The position numbers and the translations under genes were made by a program. This document shows, piece after piece, positions 53,986 through 62,426 of a stretch of DNA of 64,000 nt (its first letter is position 1; the number at the start of each line of letters is the position of its first letter). The stretch lies in contig JADKGW010000001.1 in assembly GCA_016722075.1 (NCBI GenBank), forward strand, positions 1,922,001 to 1,986,000, given 5' to 3'. Source of the DNA: Candidatus Kouleothrix ribensis. GTDB taxonomy: Bacteria; Chloroflexota; Chloroflexia; Chloroflexales; Roseiflexaceae. The notes beneath the pieces were generated by a model. That model saw only the letters and a program-made list of their open reading frames with translations. It did no database searches and was not told the DNA's origin.

Positions 53986-54135
53986 GGCAGTGGGCAGTGG
54001 GCAGCGATAATGCCAACCTGCAACCTGCAACCTGCAACCTGCCAACCTGCCAACCTGCCAACCTGCAACCTGCAACCTGCAACCTGCAACCTGCAACCTG
54101 CAACCTGCAACCTGCAACCTGCCAACCTGCAACCC
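53986..54135. repeat. GGGCAGT and CAACCTG heptamer arrays
   Basis: Three GGGCAGT-type heptamers (53986-54006) are followed by about 17 CAACCTG units (54014-54135), 7 or 8 bp apart. The array lies between the permease stop and the stop of the minus-strand gene at 54146. Confidence 0.9.
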
Positions 54136-54145
54136 GTACCAGGGC

Positions 54146-54658
54146 CTACGCATGTGGCATGCGGCCGTTGGCGCGGTGACCATTGCTGATCGCCGGTGGC
54201 TCGGGGCGCTGCAAAGTTGGCGGCGCAGCCGCAGTGATCTGATCGATGATCTGGAGCACGCGCGCCGCCAGCTGATCGAGCTGTGCCAGGTCGTCGCGGC
54301 CAAGCAGGCCGGTCAGCCGCACCGTATCGAAGTACCAGCGCGCATGGCTGATCATATGGTGGCGCGCAACGCCATAGCGCGGCATGATCGCCCAGCCCCA
54401 GCGATACTCGCGCTCGATCACCAGGGTGGTTTGGAAGCGCAGCACCACCTGGATCAGGCGATGAAAGCGCCGCGGCGTCTCCTTAAACGTATGCTGTTGA
54501 AACTCCACCGCGTCTGGGCGCGAGCTATCGAAGCACAGCGAGGGGAATGCAGTTGTCAGCCGATTCGTCACGGCGTCGCAGATCGGCTCACGACGATCGT
54601 CGATCAGATACGCAATCTGCGGCCCGGCCTGCTCCAGCCATGTCTCAAAGGTCATCAT
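54146..54658 (-). CDS. Conserved-looking helical hypothetical protein, 170 aa
   Basis: A mostly helical 170-aa protein with many aromatic and His/Arg residues (FETWLEQAGPQIAYLIDDRR and HHMISHARWYFDTVRLTGLL). It looks like a small sensor-type helical bundle, with no family I can name. GGGGGAG lies 6 nt before ATG 54658. The plus-strand frame over the same DNA is less protein-like. It is 150 bp downstream of the CarH-like gene on the same strand. Confidence 0.6.
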   Translation of the reverse strand: MMTFETWLEQAGPQIAYLIDDRREPICDAVTNRLTTAFPSLCFDSSRPDAVEFQQHTFKETPRRFHRLIQVVLRFQTTLVIEREYRWGWAIMPRYGVARHHMISHARWYFDTVRLTGLLGRDDLAQLDQLAARVLQIIDQITAAAPPTLQRPEPPAISNGHRANGRMPHA

Positions 54659-54800
54659 CGCGAACTCCCCCGTTCGAACCACGCTTGCCTGGCTAGTGCA
54701 GAACCATCCTTGAATACCAAACCTGGCCGGCAGCCGATCGCATGATCAGGCTTGGTGCGTATGAGGATGCGATTGGATTCATTACTACTCGTCCAATTCC

Positions 54801-54818
54801 CCGCCTGATCACAGGCGG
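54801..54818. terminator. Hairpin over the end of the CarH-like gene
   Basis: CCGCCTG / CAGGCGG with an ATCA loop, spanning the stop codon of the minus-strand gene; no T-tract. Confidence 0.4.
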
Positions 54819-55825
54819 TTCGAGGTGACCAGGCTCGTATACCAGCGTTCGGGATCGACCAGTTCACCGAGCTGATCGGCGCGGCTAACCGCCAGGCGCA
54901 GATCGGTGCCGAGGTAGATGCCGGGGATGCGCGCCTGTAGCTCGGGGTAGCGCTCGAAGGCCTGCCCGCTATAGGCCAGCCGCAGCCGGTACGGCTCGAG
55001 CGTAGCCACCACGCGCGAGAGCTCGAGCATGCCAGGGATATGTTCGACCATCGAGCCGCTGATGCACATCAGCGCAGGTGCCAGCCGCTTCAGGAACGGC
55101 TCGATGCCCTCGTAGGCCATACTCTGGCCCAGGTACACCACTTCCCAGCCGCGCTGCTCCATCAGCAGCGCAAACATCAGCAAACCTAGCTCGTGCTGCT
55201 CTTCCGGCGCACACGCGCAGATCAGCCGCGGCCCGTGGGCAAACGGGGCGTGCAGCTGCATCAGGCCGAGCAGGCGCTGGCGAATAAAATTCGAGAACAT
55301 GTGCTCTTCGGCAATGCCGATCTCACTATCGAGCCAGCGCTCGCCGATCCGCACCATAATCGGCTCGAACAGATCCAGAATCACCGTGTCGATCGGGAAC
55401 ATGGTGCAGATCTGATTGACCAGCAAATGGGCCTGGCGCAGGTTAACTGTGTCGAGGCACTCCATGAGCTGGGCGCGGATCTCGTACCAATTGCCGCCGG
55501 CCGGTGCAGGAGCAGTGTGCGCGGGTACCCCCACCATCACGCGGTCGCTCGCCGAAGGGGTAGTATCGACCTCGCGCAGCATCACGACCGCCTGGCTAAT
55601 CGCCAACCCCTCCTCGGTACATTGCCGCAACCACTTGATGATCGCGACATCACGCTGCGAGTACAGGCGGTGGCCATGCTCCGAGCGCTTAGGGTTCGGA
55701 ATGCCATAGCGCTGCTCCCAGGCCCGTAGCGTCGAGATGTTGACGCTCGTCTGTTGCACAACTGCCTTAATGTTGTACCGCGGCGTATCGGGCAGGCTTA
55801 GGAGGTGCTTGATGTGCTCGTTCAT
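54809..55825 (-). CDS. MerR-type regulator with B12-binding domain (CarH/LitR-like)
   Basis: A 338-aa regulator: a MerR HTH (about 17-85; TLRAWEQRYGIPNPKR, RLYSQRDV), a four-helix bundle (about 115-190) and a Rossmann-like cobalamin domain (about 198-335). It has the CarH photoreceptor marks: W164-x9-E174-H175, which caps the upper face of adenosylcobalamin, and E209-x-H211-x2-G214, whose His is the lower axial ligand. CarH represses in the dark as a tetramer and releases DNA on illumination. ATG 55825 has AGGAGGA upstream. It is divergent from pufBA. Confidence 0.88.
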   Translation of the reverse strand: MNEHIKHLLSLPDTPRYNIKAVVQQTSVNISTLRAWEQRYGIPNPKRSEHGHRLYSQRDVAIIKWLRQCTEEGLAISQAVVMLREVDTTPSASDRVMVGVPAHTAPAPAGGNWYEIRAQLMECLDTVNLRQAHLLVNQICTMFPIDTVILDLFEPIMVRIGERWLDSEIGIAEEHMFSNFIRQRLLGLMQLHAPFAHGPRLICACAPEEQHELGLLMFALLMEQRGWEVVYLGQSMAYEGIEPFLKRLAPALMCISGSMVEHIPGMLELSRVVATLEPYRLRLAYSGQAFERYPELQARIPGIYLGTDLRLAVSRADQLGELVDPERWYTSLVTSNRL

Positions 55826-55937
55826 AGAGCGTTCATCCTCCTCACATCCACTCGAACACAGCGTCATCGTGGCGCCATGCCGAGCGCGCAACTGCTGGAT
55901 CGAATACATTGAGCGGTCTTGGGCAGGTGTTCAGCGT

Positions 55938-55972
55938 GTGTTCATTATATTTTCAAACACTGTGCTTGTCAA
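55938..55972 (-). promoter_or_regulatory. Consensus promoter of the CarH-like gene with operator-like dyad
   Basis: On the minus strand, perfect TTGACA (55972-55967), 17-bp spacer and perfect TATAAT (55949-55944). The dyad GTGTT (55938-55942) / AACAC (55956-55960), arms 13 bp apart, is centred on the -10 box, as expected for autorepression. The leader is about 110 nt. Confidence 0.8.
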
Positions 55973-56066
55973 ACCAAACCGGCCGGCGGCGCAGGGCCGC
56001 GTGGTAGATAGCGCAGTGCATATCATGTGTGTAGTAATTGTGTAGCGATTGTAGCAAATATATTGA

Positions 56067-56096
56067 TTGACTTGGGGCTTTTGGCCGCACTATAAT
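56067..56096 (+). promoter_or_regulatory. Near-consensus promoter of the puf genes
   Basis: TTGACT (56067-56072), 18-bp spacer and TATAAT (56091-56096), with an A/T-rich downstream region. It is about 160 bp before pufB and 95 bp from the divergent promoter; one tetrameric repressor could span both. Confidence 0.75.
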
Positions 56097-56253
56097 GATG
56101 TCAATTCATTCATTTAAATTTAACACTTCCGTGAGCCGAGGAGCTCGGGCGCCAGTTGAACGCGCCAATGGGCATGCTTAGCATCCCAGCCGCGTAGCCT
56201 CGAACAGCGACATGGAACAACCCCAGCCCCTGCTAGGAAAGGAGGTGAATTGG

Positions 56254-56427
56254 ATGCCAGAGAATGTAGATTTCGCGAACGACCTCGTCCCTGCACCGTG
56301 GAAGCGGCTGTTCGCCAACGAGGACTGGCTGATCCACCGGATCGTCGTCCAATCGACGTATGCGATGGTTGTGATCGTACTGCTTGCGCATGCGCTCGTA
56401 TGGTTCTGGAAACCGTGGCTACAGTAG
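56254..56427 (+). CDS. pufB: Light-harvesting 1 beta polypeptide
   Basis: A 57-aa antenna polypeptide: a polar N-terminus (NDLVPAPWKRLFANEDWLIHRI), one helix with the bacteriochlorophyll-ligating His in LLAHALVWFWKPW, and the beta-type C-terminal WxW aromatic end. The size matches Roseiflexus LH1 beta. I chose ATG 56254 because AAAGGAGGTG lies 6 nt upstream; an in-frame ATG at 56212 lacks one. First gene of the puf operon. Confidence 0.92.
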   Translation: MPENVDFANDLVPAPWKRLFANEDWLIHRIVVQSTYAMVVIVLLAHALVWFWKPWLQ

Positions 56428-56445
56428 CCGAGCAAGGAGATAACA

Positions 56446-56577
56446 ATGCGTCGTTCCTTCGATTTCCGCACCAACGCGATCCTCTATACCATGCTCGGTA
56501 TCATCATGGCGCTCGTCATCCACTTCGTGGTCCTGAGCTCGCCGCGGTACAACTGGTTGGCGTTGGTTGGCGGCTAA
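56446..56577 (+). CDS. pufA: Light-harvesting 1 alpha polypeptide
   Basis: A 43-aa antenna polypeptide: MRRSFDFRTNAILYTML, one membrane helix with the bacteriochlorophyll ligand His in MALVIHFVVLSS, and a short periplasmic end (YNWLALVGG). It matches the style and size of Roseiflexus LH1 alpha. AAGGAG lies upstream; the gene is 18 nt after pufB. Confidence 0.92.
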   Translation: MRRSFDFRTNAILYTMLGIIMALVIHFVVLSSPRYNWLALVGG

Positions 56578-56629
56578 TACCCGGCCATTACCGGTCGTTC
56601 GAGATAAGCGCTAACAGGTTCGCGACAGT

Positions 56630-56656
56630 GGGCTGAGCAGCGCGGCTGGTCAGCCC
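56630..56656 (+). other. Intercistronic hairpin between pufA and pufLM
   Basis: GGGCTGA / TCAGCCC (7 bp) with an inner CAGC / GCTG stem and a GCG loop, one mismatch between them, then TTTGTCTCGTTT. In Rhodobacter an equivalent hairpin protects pufBA mRNA and sets the antenna to reaction-centre ratio. Confidence 0.7.
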
Positions 56657-56763
56657 TTTGTCTCGTTTGGTTTGAACTGATTGGGTTGCGACTCTCGTGC
56701 AGTGATCAATACCAGTCGTCACGACTGAGGCTGTCCCGGCAGTCAAGAAAGCGAGAGACAGAG

Positions 56764-58773
56764 ATGTCAGATCTTCCCCCTGAGTCGCCGTTGCGGACCG
56801 ACAAAGGGCCACCATCCGGCTCCGGTCAACCCGTTCCGCCTATCGCACAGGAGAAGCTGGCGTCCACAGTGCTCGCCGCAAAGGATGCCAAGGCTGGCGA
56901 TGTGCTTCCGTTCTCGATCATCGAGGAATTCTACAAGCGCCCTGGCGGGACGATGTTTGGCAAGATCTTCGGCAGTGATCCGCTCGACTTCTGGCTCGGG
57001 CGTTTTTACGTCGGGATCTGGGGCATTGTGTCGGTTGCTTTTGCCGCAATCGGGGCGATATTCTATATCTATCAGTTCCTGGTCGTCGAAGGTACCTACA
57101 ATATCCTCCAGGCACGGATCGATCCGCCACCGCTGGCACTTGGCTTGCGGCTGCAAACTCCTGGGCAACCCGGCTTCACCTGGCAGATCATCGTGCTCTG
57201 CGCCACGGTTGCGTTCATTGCGTGGGGCCTGCGCGAGATCGACATCTCGAGCAAGCTGCGCATGGGCTACGAGGTGCCGCTCACGTTCTACGCGGTGGTG
57301 TCGTCGTGGATCACGCTGCAGTGGCTGCGCCCGATCGCAATGGGATCGTGGGGCAACGGCTTCCCACTCGGCATCACACACCACCTCGACTGGGTGTCGA
57401 ATATCGGGTACCAATACTTCAACTTCTTCTACAATCCATTCCACGCCATCGCAATCTCGCTGCTGTTCTTCAGCACGATGCTGCTGGCGATGCACGGCTC
57501 GGCCATTCGCAGCGGCATGAATCGCCCCGGCGTGACCGTCGAGAATATCGATGTGTTCTGGCGCGGCGTGACGGCCGGCTATAGCATCGGTGAGATCGGC
57601 ATCCACCGGCTGGCGTTCTGGATCGCGGCACTGGCGGTGCTGACGGCGAATATCTGTATCTTCCTGTCGGGCACACTGGTGGGCAGCTGGACGCATTTCT
57701 GGAGCTTCTGGGATAAGCTGCCGTGGTGGAGCTTCGCTGGCGCAGCCTCGGTGGTTGCGGCTGGTCGCGCCCCACGCGATCCCGACGACGCGATTGATCT
57801 GCATGGCCTCGAGCGGCCAGGCAGCTTCGAGACCAGCTTCGGCATTGCAAGCCAGACGCGCCTGGGCTTTATGGATCGGCTGTTCGGCAATGGGCAGGTC
57901 GGGCCGTTCTTCCTGGGCACCTGGGGCTTGATCGCGCTGCTGAGCTTCGGCGCTACCGTGCTGATCATCCTTCTATCGTATATTACCTCGCCACAGGTTC
58001 ACTACAACTTCCTGCTGTTTGTGCGCGAGTTCCCGAATCTGTCGGTCGAGCCGCCAGCGGCAACGTTTGGCTTGCGCTGGCCGGGCTGGTTCAACGGCGG
58101 TAACTGGCTGGCGGCGACGTTCTTCCTGCATATTGCGGTGCTGGCCTGGTGGACGCGCGTGTACACCCGCGCCAACGCGACCGGGCTCGACCGCAACCTG
58201 GCGCGAGCATTCTCGGCGGCGCTGTTGCTCTACTTCACGATCTACCTGGTGCGCCCGCTGCTGCTCGGCGCTTGGTCGGAGGCACCCGGCCACGGCCTGA
58301 AAGCCATGCTCGACTGGACCAACAACGTCAGCGTGCGCTATGGCAACTTCTACTACAACCCGTTCCATATGATCTCGATCTTCGGCCTGCTCGGCTCGAC
58401 CATGCTGCTGGGTATGCACGGCGCAACGATCGTCGCTACCGCACGCTACGGTTCCGAGCTTGAGCTCGACGAAATCGAGGTTGAGGGATCCGGGACGCAC
58501 CGCGCGCAGCTGTTCTGGCGCTGGACAATGGGCTTCAACGCGAACGCTGCCAGCATCCACGTGTGGGCGTTCTGGTTCGCGATCCTGTGCGTCGTCGCCG
58601 GCGCAATCGGGCTGCTGCTCTCGGGCACGGTTGTGAAAGACTGGTTCACCTGGGCGCAGTCGGCACATATTGTTGCTCCGTTCAACCCGAACGCCGATTG
58701 GTCGCAGTATGTCCAGCCCGCAACGATGACACAGCCAGTGATCGCGCCGGCATCGGTACCGCTGGCGCCATAA
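56764..58773 (+). CDS. pufLM: Fused reaction-centre L-M subunits
   Basis: A 669-aa fusion of type II reaction-centre subunits L (about 45-335) and M (about 375-635). L keeps H207 (accessory BChl, L153), H227 (special pair, L173), H244 and H281 (iron). M keeps H535 (special pair, M202), H552 and H599 (iron), but Y526 replaces the M182 His, so bacteriopheophytin is expected there, as in other filamentous anoxygenic phototrophs. A 45-residue N-terminal extension and a Pro-rich 30-residue tail flank the core. Roseiflexus splits such a fusion after translation. ATG 56764 follows GAGAGACAGAG. Confidence 0.95.
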   Translation: MSDLPPESPLRTDKGPPSGSGQPVPPIAQEKLASTVLAAKDAKAGDVLPFSIIEEFYKRPGGTMFGKIFGSDPLDFWLGRFYVGIWGIVSVAFAAIGAIFYIYQFLVVEGTYNILQARIDPPPLALGLRLQTPGQPGFTWQIIVLCATVAFIAWGLREIDISSKLRMGYEVPLTFYAVVSSWITLQWLRPIAMGSWGNGFPLGITHHLDWVSNIGYQYFNFFYNPFHAIAISLLFFSTMLLAMHGSAIRSGMNRPGVTVENIDVFWRGVTAGYSIGEIGIHRLAFWIAALAVLTANICIFLSGTLVGSWTHFWSFWDKLPWWSFAGAASVVAAGRAPRDPDDAIDLHGLERPGSFETSFGIASQTRLGFMDRLFGNGQVGPFFLGTWGLIALLSFGATVLIILLSYITSPQVHYNFLLFVREFPNLSVEPPAATFGLRWPGWFNGGNWLAATFFLHIAVLAWWTRVYTRANATGLDRNLARAFSAALLLYFTIYLVRPLLLGAWSEAPGHGLKAMLDWTNNVSVRYGNFYYNPFHMISIFGLLGSTMLLGMHGATIVATARYGSELELDEIEVEGSGTHRAQLFWRWTMGFNANAASIHVWAFWFAILCVVAGAIGLLLSGTVVKDWFTWAQSAHIVAPFNPNADWSQYVQPATMTQPVIAPASVPLAP

Positions 58774-58784
58774 GCCGCCGCCAC

Positions 58785-58815
58785 GCGCGGGCGCAGGCAT
58801 ACGCCGCGCCCGCGC
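58785..58815 (+). other. Hairpin between pufLM and pufC
   Basis: Perfect 10-bp stem GCGCGGGCGC / GCGCCCGCGC with an 11-nt loop, 11 bp after the pufLM stop. The remaining gap to pufC has no other feature I can support. Confidence 0.55.
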
Positions 58816-58938
58816 CGGGGGTGACGGTGCCGAAGCCGCCCATTTCGCCTGGGCGCAGCAAGCGGCAAACTGCGGCCGTGGGCCGGCGCTCACACCGCCT
58901 GGCACGCACTCACAGAGCCTACATGAGGGGAAACGCCC

Positions 58939-59928
58939 ATGTACAACCAGCGCAGCGCTACGCCGATGTTTAGCGAGCGCACCCTATACTTCATCGTCTA
59001 CGGGCTGGTTACGCTCGTTCTGGTGGGCGGTGGGATCAGCATGTCGGTGTGGATCAACCGGCAGCTCAGCACGTTTCGCACCGTGCCGGCGCCTTCGGCG
59101 GTCTACACTAACTACTCAACCGACCCGGCCGACCCGAATGTGCCATACCTCAAGCCCGAATCGCTGGCGGCGATGAGCAAGTATATTACCGATTACCCGC
59201 AGCCCCGCAATGTCCAGGTGCTGACGGGCATGACCACCGCGCAGATCGCCAACTACATGACCGGGCAGGTCGCCGGCGGCCTGAAGGTCGATTGCACCTA
59301 CTGCCATAACCTGTCGGCCGGCGACTTCAGCGCCGAGCAGAACTTGCCGGTGTCTGAGGCGCAGCCGGGCGTCGCGCGCAAGACACTCGCACGCCAGATG
59401 ATGCTGCTGTCGCAGGATCTGAACCAGAACTTCGCGGCCCAGCTGCCGGCCTCGGTCGGCGGCAAGCAGATCACCTGCGCCACCTGCCACAACGGCAAGG
59501 CCGTCAATTTCAATGGCGCCACCGGCACGCTGACGAACTACCCGGCCGACCAGAGCCCGCTGCCGGATACGTTCCAGCTCAAGCTCGATAGCCTGGCCGA
59601 CATCGACGCCCTGCTGATCACCGGCAAGAAGGACCCGAACCTGGCGGCGGTGCAGTACAACCAGCAGGTGATGACGCACAACACGCAGGCGCTCGGCGTC
59701 GGCTGCGGCTTCTGCCACAACGCCAACTACTTCCCGAGCAACGAGATCCCGCAGAAGGGCCACGCGCTGATTATGCTCAAGATGGCGCAGCATATCAACG
59801 CGACATACAAGCCGATCATGGCTAACAAGGCGCCCTCGTGTTGGATGTGCCACCAGGGCCAGCGGCTACCGCCCGGCTCGGCCAACACCGGGCAGGTGCC
59901 GGCTAACCTGGGGTATACGCCCAAGTAG
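58939..59928 (+). CDS. pufC: Tetraheme reaction-centre cytochrome
   Basis: A 329-aa cytochrome that reduces the photo-oxidised special pair. Four CxxCH heme sites lie at 119-123, 180-184, 256-260 and 301-305. One N-terminal membrane helix (about 15-37) without a lipobox anchors it, as in Roseiflexus and unlike the cleaved lipoprotein form of Blastochloris. The start at ATG 58939 follows GAGGGGAAA. Confidence 0.94.
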   Translation: MYNQRSATPMFSERTLYFIVYGLVTLVLVGGGISMSVWINRQLSTFRTVPAPSAVYTNYSTDPADPNVPYLKPESLAAMSKYITDYPQPRNVQVLTGMTTAQIANYMTGQVAGGLKVDCTYCHNLSAGDFSAEQNLPVSEAQPGVARKTLARQMMLLSQDLNQNFAAQLPASVGGKQITCATCHNGKAVNFNGATGTLTNYPADQSPLPDTFQLKLDSLADIDALLITGKKDPNLAAVQYNQQVMTHNTQALGVGCGFCHNANYFPSNEIPQKGHALIMLKMAQHINATYKPIMANKAPSCWMCHQGQRLPPGSANTGQVPANLGYTPK

Positions 59929-59965
59929 CGCCGGGGCACAAGCTACCAAATCGATTCGAGCACGC

Positions 59966-60024
59966 AGTGCGTAGTATGTAGTGTTAGCGGTGCCGACCGC
60001 ACCGTGCGCTAGATACTACGCACT
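59966..60024. repeat. Inverted heptamer repeat before the pucC-like gene
   Basis: AGTGCGTAGTAT (59966-59977) pairs with ATACTACGCACT (60013-60024). The left arm is three heptamers (GCAGTGC, GTAGTAT, GTAGTGT); a smaller AGCGGT/ACCGC stem sits inside. It ends 6 bp before the next ATG. Confidence 0.75.
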
Positions 60025-60030
60025 CGCACT

Positions 60031-61485
60031 ATGAGGAAGCGTGTGACCCGACGACCAGGACCATTCGCCCGCCTGCTACAGCCATTCCAACGGCTGAAGG
60101 CCCACGCCAGCGGCTGGCTCGAGCGCCACGGCAGCGCGGCGTTCTGGCTGCGCGTGCTACGGCTGGGCCTGTTTCAATTCGGCATGGGGCTGACCCTCGC
60201 ACCGATCACCGGCACGCTCAACCGGGTGCTGATCGACAATATGCGCATCCCGGCCGTGCTGGTCGGCCTGCTGATCGCGATCCACTATTTCGTCTCGCCA
60301 GTACGCGCGCTGATCGGCTTTCGCTCGGATCAGCAGCGCGCCAAGGGCCGCTGGCGCACACCATATATCGTGCTGGGCGCCATCCTGACCTTCGGCGGGC
60401 TGAATACCTCCGGCTTCTCGCTGGTGCTGCTGAGCGGCAAGGGCAGCCTGCCCTACCTGCCGGCGCTGATCATCTGCCTGCTGATCTTCCTGGCCTACGG
60501 CATTGGCGTCAATGTGCTCGAAACGGCCTACCTGGCGCTGGTGAGCGACCTGACCCCGCCAAAGGAGCGCGGGCGGGTGCTGGCGGTGCTGTGGATGATG
60601 CTGGTGCTGGGCACGATCGCCAGCTCGGTGCTGCTGGGCAGCCTGCTGGTGAATTACTCCGACGAGCGGCTGATCTCGATCCTCCAGAGCTCGGCGCTGA
60701 TATTCTTGATCCTGAGCGTCGTATCGCTGTGGAATCAGGAGCGCCTGCGCCCCGATGGCACGGTGGTTGGCTACCACGACCAGGTGCGCGTACGCATGTC
60801 GCTGGGCCAGTCGCTTGCGCTGCTGTGGCATCAGCAGGTGCTACGCCGGCTGTTCGCGATCCTGTTCCTGGCCACCGCCGCATTTGCCTCGCACGATATT
60901 CTGCTCGAGCCGTATGGCGGCCAGGTGCTGCACATGAGCATCAGCGCAACCACCGGCCTGACGGCACTGTGGGGCCTGGCCATGCTGGTGGCCATCCCGG
61001 CTGCGGGCTGGCTGCTGTGGCGCGGCTTCTCGCCGGTGCTGCCGATTATGCTGGGCAGCGCGGTGGGCGCGCTGGGCTTTCTGGTGGTGGCCATCGCCAG
61101 CGACGCCAGCATGATCACGCCGTTTCGCTCGGGCGTGTGGCTGATCGGCATGGGCCGCGGGCTGTTTATCGTCGGCAGCCTGGCCCTGGTGATGGCGCTG
61201 ACCGACCGGAGCCACGCCGGCCTGTTCCTGGGCCTGTGGGGCGTGATGCAGGCGCTGGCCCAGGGCCTGGGCGCGGTGGGCGGCGGCCTGGCGCGCGACC
61301 TGGCCGAGCGCCAGACTGGCAGCGTGGTGCTGGGCTACACGGCAGTGTATGGCACGGCCATGTTCGGCCTGCTGATCGCCCTGCTGCTGGTGGTGGCCAT
61401 GCGCCTGACGCGACTGCGCGCCGACAGCGCTGTGTCGCCCTGGCAGGGGCTGCAGGATATCCCGGCCGACCAGATTATGTACTGA
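60031..61485 (+). CDS. pucC: PucC-family (BCD) bacteriochlorophyll delivery transporter
   Basis: A 484-aa, about 12-helix MFS-like protein with BCD-family motifs MGLTLAPITGTLNRVLID and SPVRALIGFRSDQ. Relatives (PucC, LhaA, Bch2) are needed to assemble light-harvesting complexes. The start is uncertain: ATG 60031 has only the repeat upstream, while GTG 60043 is close to AGGAAG. It fits between pufC and bchG as an assembly factor. Confidence 0.87.
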   Translation: MRKRVTRRPGPFARLLQPFQRLKAHASGWLERHGSAAFWLRVLRLGLFQFGMGLTLAPITGTLNRVLIDNMRIPAVLVGLLIAIHYFVSPVRALIGFRSDQQRAKGRWRTPYIVLGAILTFGGLNTSGFSLVLLSGKGSLPYLPALIICLLIFLAYGIGVNVLETAYLALVSDLTPPKERGRVLAVLWMMLVLGTIASSVLLGSLLVNYSDERLISILQSSALIFLILSVVSLWNQERLRPDGTVVGYHDQVRVRMSLGQSLALLWHQQVLRRLFAILFLATAAFASHDILLEPYGGQVLHMSISATTGLTALWGLAMLVAIPAAGWLLWRGFSPVLPIMLGSAVGALGFLVVAIASDASMITPFRSGVWLIGMGRGLFIVGSLALVMALTDRSHAGLFLGLWGVMQALAQGLGAVGGGLARDLAERQTGSVVLGYTAVYGTAMFGLLIALLLVVAMRLTRLRADSAVSPWQGLQDIPADQIMY

Positions 61486-61517
61486 CCCGAAGTCGCATTG
61501 CAATCTAGGACAGATCT

Positions 61518-62423
61518 ATGCAAACACCACTCGCCCCCCCTTCGCAGATCGCCCCGAAGGTGCCGGCATCGCGGCTGGCGCGCTCGATCGCCCTGATGAA
61601 GCCGGTGACCTGGTTTGCGCCGGCGTGGGCGTTTTTGTGCGGCGCAATCGCCAGCGGGGCGACTGGCTGGAACCTGCATAGTCTTGGCCAGATCATGCTC
61701 GGCGTGTTCCTGGCCGGCCCGATCCTGTGCGGCCTCTCGCAGGTAATCAACGACTATTGCGACCGCGAGGTCGACGCGCTGAACGAGCCAAACCGCCTGA
61801 TCCCATCTGGCCTGGTGTCGGCACGCCAGGTGTTTGTGACGATCGGCGTGCTGGCGGTGGCCGCGATCGGCATCGGCCTGCTGCTGGGCGGCCAGGTGGT
61901 GCTGCTGACGGCGGTGGGGATGGTGCTGGCGCTGATCTACAGCGCACACCCGATCCGCGCCAAGCGCAACGGCTGGATCGGCAATGGGCTTGTGGCGGTG
62001 GCCTACGAGGGCCTGCCCTGGCTAGCCGGGCACGTGGCCTTCGGCGCACTGACCATCCCGACCCTAATCATCGCCGGGCTGTACTCGCTCGGCGCGCACG
62101 GCATCATGACGATCAACGACTTCAAGAGCATGGACGGCGACCGGGTCAGCGGGATCAAGACCATCCCGGTGATGCTGGGGTCCTGGGGCGCGGCATGGGT
62201 GGCGGTGCTCACCATGAATATCGCGCAGCTGTTTGTAATCATGATGTTCGTGGTGGCGCAGCACTGGGTGATCGCAGCGATTATCGCCGCGCTGTTCGTG
62301 GCTCAGCTACCACTCCAGCGCAAGCTGATCCAAGATCCACGCGGCCGGGCGGTGTTCTATAATGCCAGCGGCACCACGCTGTTCGTGTGGGGTATGCTCG
62401 CGGCGGCGATCGGGATTCGGTGA
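61518..62423 (+). CDS. bchG: Bacteriochlorophyll synthase
   Basis: A 301-aa UbiA-type prenyltransferase that attaches the C20 alcohol tail to bacteriochlorophyllide. It has the first Asp-rich motif NDYCDREVDALNEPNRLIPSG and second motif NDFKSMDGDRVSGIKT, with about nine membrane helices. It lies 32 nt after the pucC-like gene. Confidence 0.93.
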   Translation: MQTPLAPPSQIAPKVPASRLARSIALMKPVTWFAPAWAFLCGAIASGATGWNLHSLGQIMLGVFLAGPILCGLSQVINDYCDREVDALNEPNRLIPSGLVSARQVFVTIGVLAVAAIGIGLLLGGQVVLLTAVGMVLALIYSAHPIRAKRNGWIGNGLVAVAYEGLPWLAGHVAFGALTIPTLIIAGLYSLGAHGIMTINDFKSMDGDRVSGIKTIPVMLGSWGAAWVAVLTMNIAQLFVIMMFVVAQHWVIAAIIAALFVAQLPLQRKLIQDPRGRAVFYNASGTTLFVWGMLAAAIGIR

Positions 62424-62426
62424 CAC

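Noticed and set aside
53029..54135. CRISPR-like repeat arrays
   Set aside because: Units are 7-8 bp with no spacers of 30 bp, and no cas genes are present.
52983..54179. 398-codon plus-strand frame that reads through both CAACCTG arrays
   Set aside because: It overlaps the clear ABC permease in another frame and translates the arrays as Gln/Pro/Ala/Cys repeats; a shadow.
54152..54745. 197-codon plus-strand frame
   Set aside because: The minus-strand frame has a good ribosome site and a hydrophobic/aromatic pattern, while the plus-strand product is Arg/His-rich noise.
58563..58973. Frames after pufLM running into pufC
   Set aside because: They overlap the well-supported 3' end of pufLM and the hairpin and have no ribosome site.
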